A DNA stretch of 64,000 nt, taken from Larimichthys crocea. Its lineage: Eukaryota > Chordata > Actinopteri > Sciaenidae. The DNA is taken from positions 3,292,047 through 3,356,046 of the forward strand of contig NC_040022.1 of NCBI RefSeq assembly GCF_000972845.2. The letters are read 5' to 3'. The notes beneath the pieces were generated by a model that saw only the letters and a program-made list of their open reading frames with translations, was not told where the DNA came from and searched no databases. Both the position numbers and the translations under genes were made by a program. Below, piece by piece: positions 1-12,345 of the stretch; the stretch's first letter is position 1; every line of letters starts with the position of its first letter.

Positions 1-156
1 ATGAACATATTAATTAAAAGTTCCATTCTACACCTTTGTACTTTTGTAGTACTTCTGCTTGTAGCTTGAGTACTTTTACTACAGTACTGCTACTTTAAGT
101 TGTGAACACTTTTTCCATTTCTGGTTTTTGGCTGAAAATCTCTGTCGTGTTTTCAG

Positions 157-3100
157 GCAGACGAGGATTCAGCGAAGCCTCAAAGTCACACTGTGGATAT
201 TCAGTCTGTAAAAAGTGAAGAGGGAAACCAACAGACGAAGGACAGAGAAGAAAAACAAGAAGAAGACGGTGAGGGAAGAGAAGAAGAAGAAGAAGAAGAA
301 GAAGAAGAAGAAGCTCGACGAGCAGAAACACAAACTGTCCTGAATCCAGCTCCAGTTACTGTAAGCTTTTTAAAATATTAACTCAAACATCAATAATGTA
401 TCTATCATGTTATCATTACATGATCATATTACAACTGTCATGTAAGTTTGTCATCTAATATTAATATTAGTATCTGACACAAACAGAAACACAAATATTC
501 AAGTTATTCACAGATTTAACAAATATTGAGAATTTAGTGTTTGTGGTCTGTTCTTTTTAAAATAACCACGATATAAAAAAAAAATATCAAAAATAAATCG
601 AACATTTGAAAAAATATATTTAATTTAATATGCCTCAACTTTCTTTTATATTAAATATTTCACATTTCAGGTTATTTAAAAGAAAATACTGCAAATCAAA
701 AACAAAATATAATGGACTTGGAAATTGGACAAAACATGTTCACGGTTGCAGTAAATATTAATATTATACACTCAGTGGGCCGCCTAAAAAACATTCATAA
801 TGCTTGATGAAGTCTGCACCAGTGGAGAAAAACAAAATGTCATTTTTTTAATGACATTTTGTCAGACGCATTAAAGTGTCAACAGTTTGTAGCTCTCTGA
901 GAATCAGATATATCAGTAAAAAAAACTAAATGTGACGATGTGCAAAACACTGAAACCACATATTAAATTAAAAATAGCACAAAGACGACTTTGACTTTGT
1001 CTTTAAGATTTCTGTGCAGGTTTCACACACTACACACATTCACAGCGTTCTGGTTACTAGTTCGTTAAGATGATCATCGATCATGCTGTAGTGTTTTACT
1101 AATTATAATAATCCTCTGTCTGTGCTGTAAACTGTGTTGTCAGGAAACTGTGGCTGAAGGTGAAGAAGTGTCTCTGGATTTTGAGAGTTTCCTTCACAAC
1201 AACGGGACGCTCTACAGCTGCTTCAACCATCATGGGAACAGAGTTTATGTCGACGAGTCACAGGTAGAAACGTAGCAGTCTGTCTCGTGTGCTCATGTTT
1301 CTCTACATTATGACCACACCGATTTCATAATTTCACAGTTTTTGTGACGTTTATTAATCATATCACACACTCTCATAATGTATGAATGTCTGCTTCTCAC
1401 TCTTGGGCTCCAGGGTTCTGTTATTTACTGTCATAGCTTTAACGAACACCGCTATGCAGATGACACTCCACTAATTGTCTCTCTTAATTCTGCATAACTT
1501 TAAGCCTTAATATAATTTGAACAGGTGAGTTCTGTAAAATTCATATAAAATGCATAAACCTGGCTAATGCTACTATTGACATGTCCTGCATTTTGGCCTA
1601 AGGATTTGCTGTAGAAACTCTTAAGTGCCTTCTCTCTCTGCTTCCCTATCTAGCTAATGTAGTGAAATACCGTCTTGGGTGGATAATGTCTAATACTTTT
1701 TGTTTTCTTACAAGATAGAAACTTCAAGTTTCAGCTCGATTTGCTTTGGAAGTCCAGCACCATCCAGAGCCTGTTTCACGTTGGTCCTGTTTGTTTACCA
1801 AGACAAACCACACGAGTGTGATTCTTTTGTCATATCCGACTCCTCATTGTTGCCCTGTCTTTACCAGAACCTGCAGCCATTTCCAAAGGAGTGGTACAGT
1901 CAGGGACATTTCCTCACCCCCAACAATGAGGTCTGTCTGTTTATAATCAGCTTCTCTACAAACTACAGATTCAAAATGTGAAACTGTGATCAGTATTTTG
2001 TCCCTTAGAGCTCCGGTCAGGCGCACGCTCCGGCCAGCAGCCAGCCGGCGGTCAGGGAGGACGATCGCACCGGCAGCATCTACATCCAGGGCAAAGGAAC
2101 CGTCATGACCTACATGTTTGAGGTGAGACAGGATCTGGAGCCATAATATCAGGAATATAACATCTTCATGAAACATCTTCTGTCGTTTCTTTTTGTTCCA
2201 TAATTGCTGGTTCTGCTGTTTCATCGTGCCCTGCAATGTTCTCCAGGAGCGGGTGAATGTCTGCAGGTTCTGGGATCCTCACTCGGGCGTCTGGCTGCTG
2301 CTGCCTCTGCAGTGGGAGATAAATGTTGAGTTTGTCAAAGCTCGAGTCCAGCGAGTCATGGTGAGGACGTTTCAAATATGGGAGGTCAAATTCAGGTTTC
2401 TGGTTAACTGACTGAGCTCTTTCTCAGCTATGCAGATTTTACTTAGGTTCACTTTATAGACACAGTTGCCACTTGATTTGTTTCAGTTCCTATATCATAT
2501 TGATCCATATATATATCGATTTACTGTATTTTCATCTGTTTGCAGTGAATCATCAGAATAAATTCTGTCCCATTTGTTTGCAAAAGCAATCCCAGTCTGA
2601 ATCTGATGACCTGTGTGAATGTAAAGCAGAAGGTGTGCGTTTGGTTTTGTGTTCCAGTCCACCCTGCCAGGTCTGGTGGACCAGAAGGAGATTACTGCAG
2701 CACTCAGACAGTGTAACTACGACCCCGAAGAGGTCATCTCTGTCTACCTCACCATGTTTGGAGAAATTCTCCTGCAGGCCTCTGCGGGCGGCAATCACAA
2801 CTACGCCGACCTCAACTCCTTCAGGTCTGCAAGATTAGTATTGAAAGGGATCCGAACTAGTATAACCAGAACAGCAGACTAGTTAGGCCGTATATACAAT
2901 ACAAGAACAACGTTGCTGCTGTTAGATCTTTACTACGAGTATGAAAGTTTATCCTGATAGCAGCACCAGTATCGTGGCCATTTTAAGCCATTGTCCGCTC
3001 TATATTTAGACTCTTTCTTTATGTATGCTGTACACAGGATGTGTAAATAGTGTTCAACATCATAATTGAATCTGTAATGTAAATTAGGGGTCTACAAGCA

Positions 3101-6100
3101 GGCTTTACTGCACCTCAGTGTCATGCCTTAACACTTTCACTTAAATCAGGAGTTGCTCCATTAAACAAAACATCTCGCTTTAACCCAGCAGGGCCCTCCT
3201 GGAACGAGACAGGGTCATTGAGGATCTCAGGCAGAAACTCCAGACCAAAGAGAAGGAGGTGGACAATCTCTTCCAGAGGAACAGTTACCTGGCGAGGGAA
3301 GTACGCTACCTAAGCGAAGTCGTCCAGCACCTGAACCAGAAATTGGCTGAGCTTGAGGCCGACCAGCAGGAAGCACGAGAAAAGATCCGATCCCTACTGA
3401 ACCGCCGGGCTCCTGCAGTCCCACCTGCCAAAACCATCACCAAGCCAGCCGTGGACACCGATCAACTCCGCCAGGTGAGCCGCCTGACACGTGAACTGAA
3501 TGTCTCCAACAAGCAGCTTCGATCCACAGTCCACCAGGCGCTGACCGACATGAAGAACCAGCTGGAGGAGCTGAAGGGTGCTGCGGGGAAGTTGACCCAG
3601 GTGGAGCAGGAGGCAGCCGGGGAGGTGGAGGAGCTGCGATCCCTCTACAGGAAGGAGGCGGTTGAGAGGAAGAGTCTGTACAACAAGCTGCTGGAGCTCC
3701 AGGGAAACATCCGGGTGTTTTGTCGCTGCAGGAAGACCACGGCCTCCAGCTCCTGCCTCGAGAAAACCGACGACCAGGAGGTGGTGGTAGTCCAGAAGGG
3801 AAGCAAGAAGAAGTTCCAATTTGATAAGGTCTACTCTCAGACCAGCACACAGGTAATGACTTCAGCTCTGTAAGGAAGGAAGGCAAGCAGCTGGCTGCAA
3901 AGATCTGCAGACCTTTTTTATTTTAGCTTCATTTTAACAGCACTTAAAAAACTGACACATAATGTTTCATGATGTTTACTTAAAGTGAAAAGTACTGCTG
4001 GAATCCAGAAGTCCAACACTGGCATCTCTAGTCTTCTTCATTATTTTAGATTTTGGAGGAAACATCAAGCAGCATCTTTTTTCCATCTTCCATCCTTCCT
4101 GCAGGAGGACGTGTTTGCAGGAACTCTTCCCGTCATAACTTCCTGCGTGGATGGATATAACGTCTGTATACTGGCCTACGGTCAAACCGGTTCAGGAAAG
4201 ACGTACACCATGATGGGCAGCAAGGAAAACCCAGGAGTCAACATCAGGTCAGAGAATTGGGAGACGTGTGACAGATGATTTCACCAAAACATCCTTCGTC
4301 TTAAAAACTGTACACCGAGGCTTTGACTGTCCTCGTACCCAATCTGAAGTTTTTGGTCTTAAAATGTGAACTTGCACCTGATGTGGGGATTCAACACAGA
4401 TTTAATGTTGGTGCATGATGAGTTTGGTGACAGAAACTTCCTGCAGAAGTCATCCTGAAACCACCACAGTTTCTGGGAAATACAGGACCAGTTTGATCGA
4501 CAACGTATCCACTTTACCATGTCTAGATCATACTCTTTCTAATATTATTTGCAGAGACCCAACAATTCCCACCATGAGCAAGCACTTGGCAACAGTGAAA
4601 AGGAAAAACTTTGGAACCCGGATCATTGTCTGCAACTTAAATCAAACATAGCCATTACAACTGTTGGGATGGGAGGACAAAGTCTGGAGAGGACGAAGCT
4701 TTTATCGCCCAAACACATTTAAAATCCCTCTGCAGTTTGTAATCTCCCTGACTGGAACATTTAACTGCTGTCAGGGGCCAAATGAGGCTAATTGCATGTC
4801 ATTATGTAATGTGTCACCTGACGACGGCTCATCAATATGCCAAGCATCGGATCAGCAGAGTCGGTTTACCCCGAGGGGTCGAGTTTCCTGTCAGAGGGGA
4901 GACAAAACAACAACAGCACCAAGCTACTCATCAACAGCTCGCGTTACCTCGTAACATGCTGCCAGTAATGCGTGTTTGTTTCCTCAGGTCTATACGAGAA
5001 CTTCTACGCATTTGTGCAGAAAAAGAGAAGGTCTCCTACACGCTGAAGGTGTGACGTTGGTTGTGATGTGGAGCTCTGGAAATCAAAAACTTTGGTGAAA
5101 TAAATATATATACGTCACCCAAATTTAAAAAACTTCCTCTCAGCACTGCATGTTTCTTATTTTCAGATTTCAATGTTGGAGATTTATAATGACAGTTTGA
5201 ACGACCTTTTGACCAAAAGCGCCAGCGCTGCTCTGGACATCAGAGTCCAGGGGAAATCAGTATCTGTCCCAGGACTGACCCAGATCCAGGTCCAGACCGA
5301 GGCCGACATCCTCAACGTCATGGAGATGGGCGAAAAGAACAGAAAGATCGCCTCGACCAAGATGAACACGCAGAGGTGCTGCTCTGAGGCTAACGTTGAA
5401 CTATAACTGATAAAAGTCAGAATTTTTTATGGTGTAATCTGCCTCCTCCTCAGTTCTCGGTCTCACCTGGTGGTGGCGCTGGAGGTGGAGGGCTCAGATG
5501 AAGTGTCCGGACTGACTTCCCGTGGTACGTTGACCTTGTGTGATCTTGCTGGATCTGAACGGATCTCCAAGACCGAAGCTGAGGGTCAGAGGCTGGTGGA
5601 GGCAGCCGCCATCAATAAATCACTGACAGCACTTGGACAGGTACAAACACCCACGAATGTGCTCACCTGGTTTGGTTCCACAGACGTGATCTGGAACACT
5701 TAGAAACACGTAAACATGCTGAGGAGCATCACCATTCGAACACACCCGCTCATTCTTCTTTGCAAAATTGCAACCGCACGGAGCATTAGCACCAAGATTT
5801 GACTGCCAAAATATAAAGCATATGTTCAGCTCACATTTGTATATTTTGCACTGTATTCTCTGCAAACCTCTTCAGCTCCAGCAGCTTCCTCAGCCGTCAT
5901 TTTCTAAACGCCAGTGGTCCCTCTTCTTCGAGATGTGCCCGGAGTTCCTCACTCAACTTTTTGACCGTTCTGAGTGAAACCGTCCGGGTCAGTTATGTCC
6001 AAAGTTTGGTGACTTTGAGACGCAGCATAGTGTATATTTAAACATCTAGGAACACCAACAAACAAAAACCTGTTGGAAGTAAATCTTCCACCTGTAGCAA

Positions 6101-7038
6101 CAGCAGGTTTCAGATTGAATAACGCCTAAACCTAGTGGGTTTAACACAGCGCCCCCACCAGGCACAAACATACACCTTCTGTCTAAATGCAAATATTATT
6201 AAACAGAGAGACTTTGATTCAGGTCAAAGGTCAAAGGTCGTGGTTTGCTCTCTTTCAGGTGTTCAGCGCTCTGAAGTGTAATGCCCTCCACGTCCCGTTC
6301 AGGAACTCTAAACTCACCCACCTCCTGCAGCCCTGCCTCAGCGGAGACGCAAAGGTAAAGGCCGTCTTTCAATGCCGACAGGTGAGATGGGTTAACCACA
6401 GAGGAACCTTGAGGGAACGTTCAAGAACGACACTGCATTGTGCCTCACATTACTGACTCTAATACAGCCCAAATAATCTGTGCCCAGCTGCTCATTCATT
6501 AAAGCAGAGTAACCAGGTTATAAAGATAGCTTTGCATTAACAGAAGGTATCTGAGCTGTTAGCAGAGCCTGAGGAAACTCTCTGGATGTTTTTAGATGTT
6601 TCACAGATACAAAGCATTACTGCTGTGACCTTTGCTTTACTGTATGCAGTAACTGTCACTGAAGCTCCTTCTTCCAAACTCTTTAACACTCGTCCTTCCA
6701 TTGGTCTCCAAACATCTTATATAACAGGAATACTTTTGTCAGACGATCGCCAAATTATATTTCAGTGATATGAAAACCAAACCGACCATTGGCCCTGAGC
6801 CACAGTGTAAACGAAGGTTTATTAATGAAGCAGGTCTACTTCAGACACGTGGAGTCTCTGACGGCGGTGTCCTCTGGTTTCTCTGCAGTGCTGTGTGTTC
6901 GTCAATGTGAGTCCAGACGTGAGCGACGCGGTGGAAACACTGAGCACGCTGCAGTTCGGTTCCACCATTCGGCAGGTTTCTCTCGGAAAGGCAACGCAGA
7001 ACATCGTACTGGCTAAAAACAACAAGGCTGCGAAGTAA
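157..7038 (+). CDS. Kinesin-14 type (C-terminal motor) kinesin, 5' partial
   Basis: Thirteen exons join in frame to 762 residues: 157-360, 1144-1263, 1868-1930, 2009-2122, 2247-2360, 2658-2824, 3192-3852, 4105-4247, 4988-5048, 5167-5375, 5454-5640, 6259-6354, 6889-7038 (TAA). Order: a Glu-rich segment, a conserved-looking region around [11 protein letters not shown], a long coiled coil (exon 3192-3852), then a motor at the C-terminus. Motor motifs: NIRVFCRCR at the neck junction, P-loop GQTGSGKT (visible residues 507-514), switch I SSRSH (619-623), switch II DLAGSE (649-654), then [13 protein letters not shown]. Only about 20 residues follow the motor. Neck before motor and motor last is the kinesin-14 layout, whose known members move to microtubule minus ends. 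The neck reads C-R-K where V-R-P is usual. I cannot assign it to KIFC1, KIFC2, KIFC3 or KIF25. The N-terminus lies left of the window. Confidence 0.9.
283..312 (+). repeat. In-frame (GAA)n run coding poly-Glu
   Basis: A pure GAA triplet run inside the first visible kinesin exon encodes about eleven consecutive glutamates in an already acidic stretch. A trinucleotide repeat in frame can change length without breaking the reading frame. Confidence 0.85.
1380..1535 (+). mobile_element. Short LINE-RT-derived composite repeat fragment in a kinesin intron
   Basis: Contains GGGTTCTGTTATT..., GCTATGCAGATGACA and CTCTTAATTCTGCATAACTTTAAG, matching blocks at 27.2-27.35 kb and, on the other strand, 21.84-22.0 kb and 50.93-50.99 kb. 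The GCTATGCAGATGAC block reads YADD in the better preserved copy at 27.3 kb. It is a decayed dispersed repeat. Confidence 0.55.
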
Positions 7039-7252
7039 ACCGAGGAGGCGATGAACCGGACGCAACGTTTCCCAAATTCAGTTAGTGTGTTTTAAAAAAT
7101 GCAGCAGAGGACAGTCACTACAGGGAGAAACTTTCCATGTGAAGTTGGAAATTTTGGAAATATTCTATGGAAATTAATTAATGAATTAAGTGTAAAATAT
7201 GGGTAATTGAAACAAAGTGTATCATTATCCAACCATAAATCTAAACACGCAA

Positions 7253-7258
7253 AATAAA
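7253..7258 (+). promoter_or_regulatory. Candidate polyadenylation signal for the kinesin gene
   Basis: AATAAA lies about 215 bp after the kinesin stop codon. Other AT-rich candidates follow, so the choice is tentative. Confidence 0.4.
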
Positions 7259-7817
7259 ACAGATTTATTTGTAAGTTTATCAAGTTTGAATGATTTTATT
7301 GAACAATATTCTGTAGTCCACGGGCTCACATGTGTCTTCAACAGGCTCTGTGTGCTCTGGGCTCTAAAGTGTGGTCCAGGTACAGAGATCACCTGTGCAG
7401 GTAGGGGGCGTGGCCTCAGCAGCCCTGCAGTAAGCAGTGTGCTATGTGCATGTGACTGAGGAAGAGCAGATATTCAAGTGGACCTGCAGGAAATCTGGTT
7501 GTTTTAGTCAAGATGATGCTAAAATATATTTAAGTTCATTGTTAAAGGGCCGACCTTTAATTTAGTAAATTCCTATTTATTCCCATGGAAAGTTTCAAAA
7601 TTCCCATAATTTTGCAACCTAAGCAGGAATGCAGCTGCAGTTTGATGGTTTAGTTTCACGTCACTAAACCTCTTCGTCTTCGGGGTGAAGTTTGTCATCA
7701 GCTCAGGAGAGGCCTACCTTCAGTTCTGGTTATAGTGTTGAAATAATAACTGAAAACATTTTTTACTTGTTGTAAGTAATAAATGTAATATTCACCATAA
7801 ACATGTCATTATGTTTC

Positions 7818-7823
7818 TTTATT
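7818..7823 (-). promoter_or_regulatory. Candidate polyadenylation signal for znf277
   Basis: TTTATT on the plus strand is AATAAA on the znf277 strand, 200 bp beyond its stop codon. Confidence 0.5.
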
Positions 7824-8022
7824 GCCTGAATGGAAAGGTTCGCCAACAAATCTGCACTTTGATTCTTTTAGTGTCCGGAGCGAACGTTGGTGTAATTATT
7901 TGATTTTTCACGGAGGATGTGTCAGTGCTGAAAGGTTCAGAGGAACCGCCGTTCTGTCCTTCAGAAGAAACATCTCAGCAGGTTTGTGTAGGTCACGGCC
8001 TGAAGAGGAATCTGTCCGTCGT

Positions 8023-11000
8023 CTAGCTGCAGGAGCTTCTGTTCTTCAGCAGCTGGTTGAGGACGCTGGTCTGTTTTAGCGCTCGGAGGTCAGAGATGTC
8101 TTCAGCGATGACCGGGACGTCCTCGCTGTGAGTCTTGTCGTCACTTTCGTCGCTGTCGGACAGCGTGCACAGGAGGGCGTCGTTCTCGTACGTGGGGAAG
8201 TAATACCTGAGGAGAGATCGAGGTTACGCCACGTCTAAATTAGTTGTACTCACACCAGAAGTAAGTGTATGAATAGAAGAACTTTGCCCAGCATGCTTTG
8301 AGGGATGCAAGCAGGCACTATCATGTTTGCTGAACCTACTGCGGTTGGTTCCAGATCGACACGTCCGGCAGCTTCATCACATGACCTTCAGCCACGACGT
8401 GACGGAGGACGTTTTCTCTGGAGTCGAACTTTTCCTGGCAGCCGTAGCAGCGATTCTGGTGGATCTGCCGCCGGATGAAGTTCACCAGTTTGACCTGCTG
8501 ATAGAACTTAAGATCTGACCCGGGAAGAGAGGACGAGGTTAATGATTTTTACAAATATCGATGCAGTTCAGACTTTGTTTGTCAGTTTCTACTCACTGAG
8601 TTCTGTCCTCAGCTTGTGGAGATCAAAGTCGTGAGCTTCCTACAAACACAGAAGGACAGAAACTAGAAATAAAGACGTCTTCATCACTCGCGGGTGAAAA
8701 CCAGAACGCTTTGTCCTGATCACGTTAAGACTCACTCATCAGGCCTAACTCTGTCGTTGGTTTGGTGGCGCAGACATCAGAGGATGAATCCTGATGACTT
8801 TAGACAAACCAAGAACAAAGACTGACGGTGTTTGCTGCCATACCTTCATGTGAGTGTAGATCTGCTCCATCGTTTCTGACTGATGATCACAGAACAGACA
8901 CACAGCAGAGACCGGATGGGCCTGCCAGTCCGACCAATCACTGCAGACAGTACAGAGATGTCAGAATCCACGCGATCATTCCTTAGAGGTGTTCTGTTCC
9001 GGAGATACTCACTCATCTTCATCGTCTGCGAGCTCGCGGTCGTCCTCGCTCTGAACTTCCTCCCAGGTCTTCCCCAGCTCCTGACGAGAGGGAGAGGAAG
9101 ATAAAGACACGTGAAGATCGAACACGCCGAGGAGGAAAACGACTCATCTGTGGAGCTGAAGTTTTACCAGGTAGTTGATGACGTAGAAGCGGTCGTACTC
9201 GCGGTTGCTGGCGTTGATGCGGCGGTGAGCTTTCTTCCTCATGTGATCCTTCAGCGTCGTTTTATCCCGGAAGGTTTTCTCACAGTACAAACACTGCAGA
9301 CTGACAAGAGGACAAGATGTGTAACCAGAGCTGGGCAGTGTAACCGAACAGCGTCTACATATGGACATAATGGCAGAGGAGAGGAGAGCGACGAGGATGC
9401 TGACGGAGGAAGAAAAGGAAAGTGAGTAACATGAATGCTTTAGATTGTTCTTCTCACACTGATGTTTGTTCAAGTCTTAGTTTGGTTTTCATGAGTTATC
9501 GGACGCTACAAATCATGATTGACAGCTGATCGCCACCGGCTGCCATCGGCTTCGTCCTCTTTGTCTCGATAACGAGTCACACATACTTTACGTCGTCTTA
9601 CTTGTCTAGCTTGCTCTGCAGAGTGTCCAGAAACTGTTTGCAGTAGACGATGTTGTCCGGCAGTCCGATGCTGAAGGAATGTTCTCTGGCCATGTGGTTC
9701 AGCAGAGACGACCTGAGAACAGAGAAGAATTTAAATTAAATCAAAGTCATCATTTGGTGACATTCGTCACGTCCGTGCAGCACCTGTTTCCGGTGAACTC
9801 TTCACTGCAGAACATGCAGAGATGATGGAAGCTGTTGTCGTCTCTCTCGACCTGCTGCTGCTCCAGAACCTCCTCCTGTGGAAGACCAGCGCTGTCAGAG
9901 AAACACCACACAAGAAGAAGAAGAAGAAGAATTAAAAGACTCCTCCTCACCAGTCGTTTCTGTTGGAGCCTCTCTCGGAGGATTCGGTCCTCTGGGAGGA
10001 CGTCGCACAGCAGGAAGTAGTCCTCCTGTTTCTCTGAGGTCAGAAGAGGACGACAAAACAAATTCAGGTGACGGTGTTTATGCTGTGTGTGTGTGTGTGT
10101 GTGTGAATGGTTTGAACGTTGGCGTGTAGATGAACTCACCGACTGGGCCGGTGGAGTTTGTCTTGATCACGCTGCAGAAATCTGTGACCGGCTGCTCCAG
10201 AAATCTTCCCTTCCAGTACAACATGTACCTGACAGGAAACACGTCAGATTACAACAAGCACCAGGAGGTCACATCTACATCGAGCTGCGTGTCGGTCACG
10301 TACTTCGGGAGGTCGGCGATGAGCTTGACGTCGGCGACGACCAGCTTGTGCTCCAGCAGCAGGTGTTTGAGGAGGACGTCTTTCTGCAGCAGGGGGACGG
10401 ACTCGGGGCAGAACAGACACACCAGCAGCTCCGTGCTGGGACCCTGCAGGCTGGGAGTGCTGGCGCCATCAGCTGGCTGCTCAGGGAAACACAGCGGCTC
10501 CAGGATGCTGTCCTGACCTGAGGGACGGACACGACGACAGGTCAGACAACGCACGCCGAGTCTCGAGCTTTGCTGCTTTAAATACTTTTTAAACTCTTTT
10601 TGTAACATGTGACATTTATGATCTAAGAACTTTGGCTTCTTTTGTGCACGCAGCAAGATTTAGACCCAAAACAGTTTGAATGTTAGAGTGAAGAACCTGT
10701 GTTAAACACTACAGGCTGAATATTTAAACCAGATCTTTAATAGTATGTTACTGTCATGTATTCATCAAAGATGTCCTCAGTGTTTTCATGAATAAGTCTG
10801 TGAACACACCAACAGGTGAGTCAACATTTAAACTCAGAGATCCACTCACGACCGCCTGGACCAATTACTGTTCGGCAATTAATTGCCTTAATTGAAGAGA
10901 CCTTTGCAGGCTGTGTTTTTTTCTTTTCTTCTTTTCAGTTGTGGGTCTGGGAGACACTGCTGGCACTTCATGTCATTCGAGTTCAGTTGGACTTTTACAG

Positions 11001-12261
11001 CTCCCTTTCATATTTTCATATTCTGCGTGCATCCATAAGAAGTGAGTACTGTCTGTAGTTTGTTCATTTTATCACGTGTGGTGTTTTATCTCACTTCGTC
11101 ATCATATGTCATTATTCGCACTTGTTTATTTTATATCATTGTTTTTATTCGTTACTATTTCAGATGTTTAAAATTTTTTATTTGTTTATGTATATTTCTT
11201 ATTGTTTTTGCACCACACACACACACACACACACACCTACTGTTTCATTTCTTGAATAAACACTTCAGAAGTACGGAAGCCCTAAAGGGTCATACATACA
11301 TACATTTTATTCCACCCGTTTTCCCGTGATAACGAGCTTCATGCCTTGCTGTAGATAACGTAAACATTAGCAAGGCTTCAGCTTTATCGGAGGTGCCTGA
11401 TGTCGCCATAAATACCCTGAAAATCTAAACTGACTATCTGTATTTCAAACTCAGTGACTGTTTGAAATGTTTGGAGACGAAACAAGAACAAACACTAAAC
11501 ACGCTGAAGGCGTGTCCTGCTGCTCTGACATGTAAGTTGCACTTTTTATAAGAGAACACAAACTGTTTGAGAGTTTCTGTAAAGAGAGATTTTTTTTCCT
11601 ACAAATAAAAAGATAAATTTTATTTGGTGATAATCTGTCTGTAGCTCATTTTGATTAAAAAAAAAAAAAATCGTATCGTGAACAAAAAATCGTGAGTTGA
11701 GCGTATCGAAACATCCGTACTGAACTTTTAGAGGGTTTGACTTTTTGACCCTGACGGTGTCTCTGCTCTATGGATCTGTAGGAACCAGGGTGATGAGTTA
11801 CCAACACAACCTGCAGGTCACACCATAAAATGTAAATATTTTATTCTAACATTATCTCGTTATCGCAGGAAAACGGGCGGAATAAAATGTATGTATGTTA
11901 TGACCCTTTAGGGCTTCCGTACAGGAGAACAGAGAGTATCGTTCATTTTAACAGAGGTCTCAGGTTTGGGGATTATACGACAGCAGCTCTTTTATAGTCT
12001 TCATATCTCATAGTTTAGTTAGTTTAGTTGGTTAAACACTTTAACCAACGTTAACCACACAGAGCATGTTAGCACAGCTAGCTGTTTACAAGGCTAAACT
12101 GCTAGCTGCTGTGCTAACATGCTTCAAACCGGTTCAAACCGGTTTCAGTCAGTTCAAACCGGTTCAGACCGGTTCAAGCCGGTTCGGACCGGTTCGCTCT
12201 TTCTTGTTAAAAACTCGAAACAAACCGACGTACCGTCTTTGCCTTCGTCGCGCGCGGCCAT
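8023..12261 (-). CDS. znf277: Zinc finger protein 277, complete
   Basis: Twelve exons, in transcript order: 12261-12234, 10517-10304, 10228-10140, 10033-9951, 9875-9784, 9712-9602, 9300-9168, 9080-9013, 8940-8844, 8639-8597, 8514-8340, 8206-8023 (TAG). They sum to 1317 nt, 438 aa, close to human ZNF277 at 450. Exon 1 is only MAARDEGKDG. The start was chosen because the ATG sits just before a GTACGT donor whose phase joins exactly to QDSILEPL in exon 2. Recognisable family blocks are YFLLCDVLPEDRILRE, CMFCSEEFTGNR, LQCLYCEKTFRDKTTLKDHM, EYDRFYVINYL, DWSDWQAHP and YYFPTYEND. Several C2H2-type Cys/His pairs are visible. The mammalian protein is a nuclear zinc-finger protein reported to associate with PRC1/BMI1 and with ribosomal protein uS5. 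No frameshift or stop was seen. It is tail to tail with the kinesin. Confidence 0.95.
10084..10105. repeat. (TG)n microsatellite in a znf277 intron
   Basis: Pure TG dinucleotide run just outside the exon at 10140-10228. Confidence 0.95.
11214..11236. repeat. (CA)n microsatellite, znf277 intron 1
   Basis: Pure CA run directly before the inverted-repeat element at 11271. Confidence 0.95.
11271..11922. mobile_element. 652-bp MITE-like element with ~67-bp terminal inverted repeats
   Basis: The left end starts GTACGGAAGCCCTAAAGGGT and runs to ...CGTGATAACGAG at about 11336. The right end (about 11856-11922) is its near-perfect inverted complement. The core has no ORF. A further copy of the same terminus lies at 63739. 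GTAC at both ends is either part of the inverted repeat or a palindromic target duplication. The superfamily could not be assigned. The element sits in znf277 intron 1. Confidence 0.8.
12125..12196. repeat. Seven-unit decamer array with CCGGTT cores (Grainyhead-like motifs)
   Basis: CCGGTT occurs at 12129, 12139, 12159, 12169, 12179 and 12189, exactly 10 bp apart apart from one mutated unit at 12149. AACCGGTT, the published Grainyhead-like (GRHL) palindrome, is perfect at 12127, 12137 and 12157. The array lies in znf277 intron 1, about 40 bp downstream of the exon 1 donor, so it is promoter-proximal. Function is inferred only. Confidence 0.75.
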
Positions 12262-12345
12262 CTCTGGTGTCACGTGGCCAAAACAGAAGGAAACGGACCA
12301 ATCAGAGGTCGGGAAATGTCTCCATGCTGCATTCACTGTCTCCAG
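12262..12345 (-). promoter_or_regulatory. znf277 promoter-proximal region with E-box and CCAAT box
   Basis: Directly upstream of the znf277 ATG are a GTCACGTGGC E-box (CACGTG at 12271-12276, USF/TFE-type) and a CCAAT element (12298-12302). The segment is GC-richer than its surroundings. The TSS is unknown. Confidence 0.5.

Larger units (their letters stand above)
7039..8022. other. Interval between the convergent kinesin and znf277 3' ends
   Basis: AT-rich sequence with no coding signal. It should hold both 3' UTRs: AATAAA on the plus strand at 7253-7258 (kinesin) and its complement TTTATT at 7818-7823 (znf277). Transcript ends are inferred. Confidence 0.6.

Noticed and set aside
2658..2824. 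Canonical EF-hand in the kinesin ([12 protein letters not shown])
   Set aside because: The helix-like stretch resembles an EF-hand flank, but the 12-residue loop with regularly spaced acidic ligands is missing.
12154..12336. 60-codon minus-strand ORF as a single znf277 first exon
   Set aside because: Only MAARDEGKDG is used. A GTACGT donor follows and the phase fits the next exon exactly; the rest reads into the decamer array.
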